A stretch of 64,000 nt of DNA. Source: Siphonodentalium dalli. Its lineage: Eukaryota; Mollusca; Scaphopoda; Gadilida; Siphonodentaliidae. The stretch covers positions 62,851,094-62,915,093 of the forward strand of contig CP136065.1 in NCBI GenBank assembly GCA_032622095.1. The letters run 5' to 3'. Position 1 is the stretch's first letter; the number at the start of each line of letters is the position of its first letter. A program made the translations under genes and the position numbers. Below the pieces are notes generated by a model. That model was not told where the DNA came from and ran no database searches. It saw only the letters and a program-made list of their open reading frames with translations. This document shows positions 62,073-64,000 of the stretch, one piece after another.

Positions 62073-62739
62073 TAAGTCGATCAATTCGACATACGTATTA
62101 TAAAATACGATTTGAAGACTATACATGTCAAATACCCGTTTGTAAAAGTACATACATGGGCAATAAACTGGTTCATTCATGACGTAGCCGAGCAAAATAT
62201 CCGAGTGCTCTTGCTACGCTCCCAACATTGTTACGAGAAAGACTGAAGTTTATACTCTAAAAATACCCCGCAAAACTGTCCCGAAAGGTTACATGTAGAA
62301 TACACGAGAACAATATCGAAATAAAATCAATATCAGTTTATAAAAGCGTTTCCGGACAGGTGCCTTCTATTTGTATTTATTATTTTATATCCCGGAAACT
62401 ATAAAATATAAACTTGGAAGGAAGAAATTCATTATCTTTAAATATCATGGCAAGCACGTTATATGACATAGGCACAACTTATAAGTGATAAGAGTATTGA
62501 ACAACCCGGTTGCGACCTGTCTTCATATCAGCACCGAAGAGAGAAGATCGTTCTTATTATAGTCATTACTGATATGGTAAATTTAAAGAGCGTGTGACAC
62601 ATTGTATGTGCGAAACATTGCAAACTGCAGAAAATTACATTACTGTAACTCTGGCAATGTTTTTTTTAAAGAATATGACTGTCCGCTCGACACAATCGTA
62701 TCGTCCGCATAATACACAACTTTATGTTACCCTGGAAAC

Positions 62740-62880
62740 CCTAAGAAGTGTCTTTTCCGGCCTATAAATTTTTCTGCGTTTTTTAATACATTTCAAATAC
62801 TTTTAAGTTGAGACGAGGGTGATTTAAAACTCAACAGAAGGAACGTTCGATGTGATATATATGTATATGTCAGTGGTTGG
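62740..62880 (+). repeat. Dispersed repeat, partial copy
   Basis: Matches the start of copy B and its upstream flank: 'ttccggcctata', 'tacatttcaaatac', 'aaaactcaacagaaggaa' and 'gatgtgatatatatgtat', then diverges. Confidence 0.75.
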
Positions 62881-63404
62881 TATCCACCTAATATATTACT
62901 TGTATAAAATAACATTGTACGGTTGAATGAGGACGTTTATATAGATACTGCACTTGGGTGGGTATATCAACATTATGAGATAACTATTTTAAGAGCTTTT
63001 AACTAATATATATTACGTTTATGTGAAATAAGCTGTATAACCTTTTCCGTGTCACATATATGTGATTGTTTCTAAATTTGCGGGAGACTAGACTACCACT
63101 CTATACATTCAGTGCACAAGAATTACTGCACCATTTATACATATACTAATATGGATATCGGACATTATAACACTATATATGAGACTTATAATATTGTAAC
63201 AAATCCAAATAATTGTAAATATGACAAATATGTTTTTAGCCGTTTTTGTCTTTCCTACTTATTTGACTTTCAAAAAGGCTTCGGTCAACCTGTCAATGCA
63301 CCACTCTGACTTGATTTCTGGCATTCTGGTGTGGTAGGTTTAGTGCCCACTTTACCCTGGACTCGTGTTACCTGGTAGACACCCACCTACCAATATTAGT
63401 TACC
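62881..63404. other. Non-coding spacer
   Basis: AT-rich; no feature supported. Confidence 0.4.
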
Positions 63405-64000
63405 CATATAAACAACAGAAAGGACGTTCTGATGTGATAGATATGTGTGTAAGTGTGGGCTTTGTGGTTATGGTATTGGTATAAGACGCGCATTGTTCTG
63501 ACAGATATTGGAATTGGAGCTTGAATATTGTTGATATCGTTGTACAGCAATCATGAGTTTGATTGCGGAAACAAAATACGGTATTAAGTGGTTCCTCTCT
63601 TTACGAGAAGATAAAGTTTCCCTTCACGAAGATCTGAGGATAAGTATGGTGAGGTGAAATAATAATGGAAATCGACCCAGGACTTAATGCTGTCAAGGCA
63701 TGGCATACAATCACGTCAGTGCGTATATCCGTTTTAACGGTTACATTGACGTCCTCCCCGGCAGCGATCGAAAAGAAGTGCTTTGATAAGAGAAAAATGA
63801 GATCCACACCTAATAAAATGTCTCCATATTAGAAACAATGACGCAAAAGTCCACAAGGACAATTAATCGTATCATAGTTTTAACACAGAATTGAGATATA
63901 CGCGCCCACATTCGTATTACAACACGCTGTCTGTTTGAGGTCTGCAAGTATGACCGCTTATATGTATGTTTCATCGCATTCAGGTTTCGGCGATTATAAT
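63405..64000 (+). repeat. Dispersed repeat, copy C, cut by the window end
   Basis: Collinear with copy B (61440-62072) through 'ttcaggtttcgg' at the very end of the window. High identity by eye indicates a recent duplication. Confidence 0.9.

Noticed and set aside
61682-63807. Paralogous minus-strand ORFs at 61682-61939 and 63601-63807
   Set aside because: They are shared because the DNA is duplicated. Many differences change amino acids and the frame has no known motif, so there is no sign of selection on a protein.

Overview
This is a eukaryotic, intron-rich and repeat-dense window. It most likely comes from a marine mollusc or another lophotrochozoan: the recognisable exons encode PAN/apple and fibrinogen-related (FReD) domains typical of invertebrate lectin families, and there is a tRNA-headed SINE with a (CAAT)n tail of the kind common in molluscs. 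The taxon is an inference. There are no bacterial operons, rRNA genes or free-standing tRNA genes, and most of the 64 kb is non-coding.

Three exons are convincing, all on the + strand: a terminal FReD exon (9386-10026), a first exon with signal peptide and PAN/apple-like domain (20560-20928), and a Pro/Thr-rich linker exon (58733-58919). Their splice phases interlock. The PAN exon ends in phase 0 and the linker exon starts in phase 0; the linker ends with one base of a codon and the FReD exon starts with the other two. The linker exon opens with the sixth cysteine that the five-cysteine PAN exon lacks. I infer a tandem family of secreted PAN-linker-FReD genes. The FReD exon at 9.4 kb would end an upstream gene, while the PAN and linker exons belong to a second gene with an intron of about 37.8 kb whose FReD exon lies beyond the window.

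Layout. 0.3-0.9 kb: diverged copy of a dispersed repeat seen again at 61.4-62.1 and 63.4-64.0 kb. 2.4-8.4 kb: four piggyBac-type MITEs with TTAA ends, one inserted in a tandem array (4.1-5.6 kb). 9.4-10.5 kb: FReD exon and a decayed partial copy. 11.2 kb: hairpin element. 12.5-13.0 kb: two small overlapping ORFs of unknown function. 15-17 kb: ORF relic and an hAT-like non-autonomous element. 17.05-20.07 kb: two minisatellites, the second split by a SINE. 20.6 kb: PAN exon. 23.3-27.3 kb: 4-kb element with about 500-bp inverted arms. 28.1-29.4 kb: inverted tandem repeats. 30.27-53.17 kb: a giant foldback structure with 1.69-kb inverted ends around a 19.5-kb array of a 175-bp satellite that reverses orientation at about 45.3 kb. 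53.2-56.3 kb: head-to-tail copies of a CAGA-tailed repeat. 57.0-58.04 kb: a small palindromic relative of the giant foldback ends, without satellite. 58.7 kb: linker exon. 59.3-61.4 kb: no recognisable gene.

The most unusual object is the satellite-cored foldback element inside the inferred intron of the lectin-like gene, together with its satellite-free relative about 4 kb downstream.
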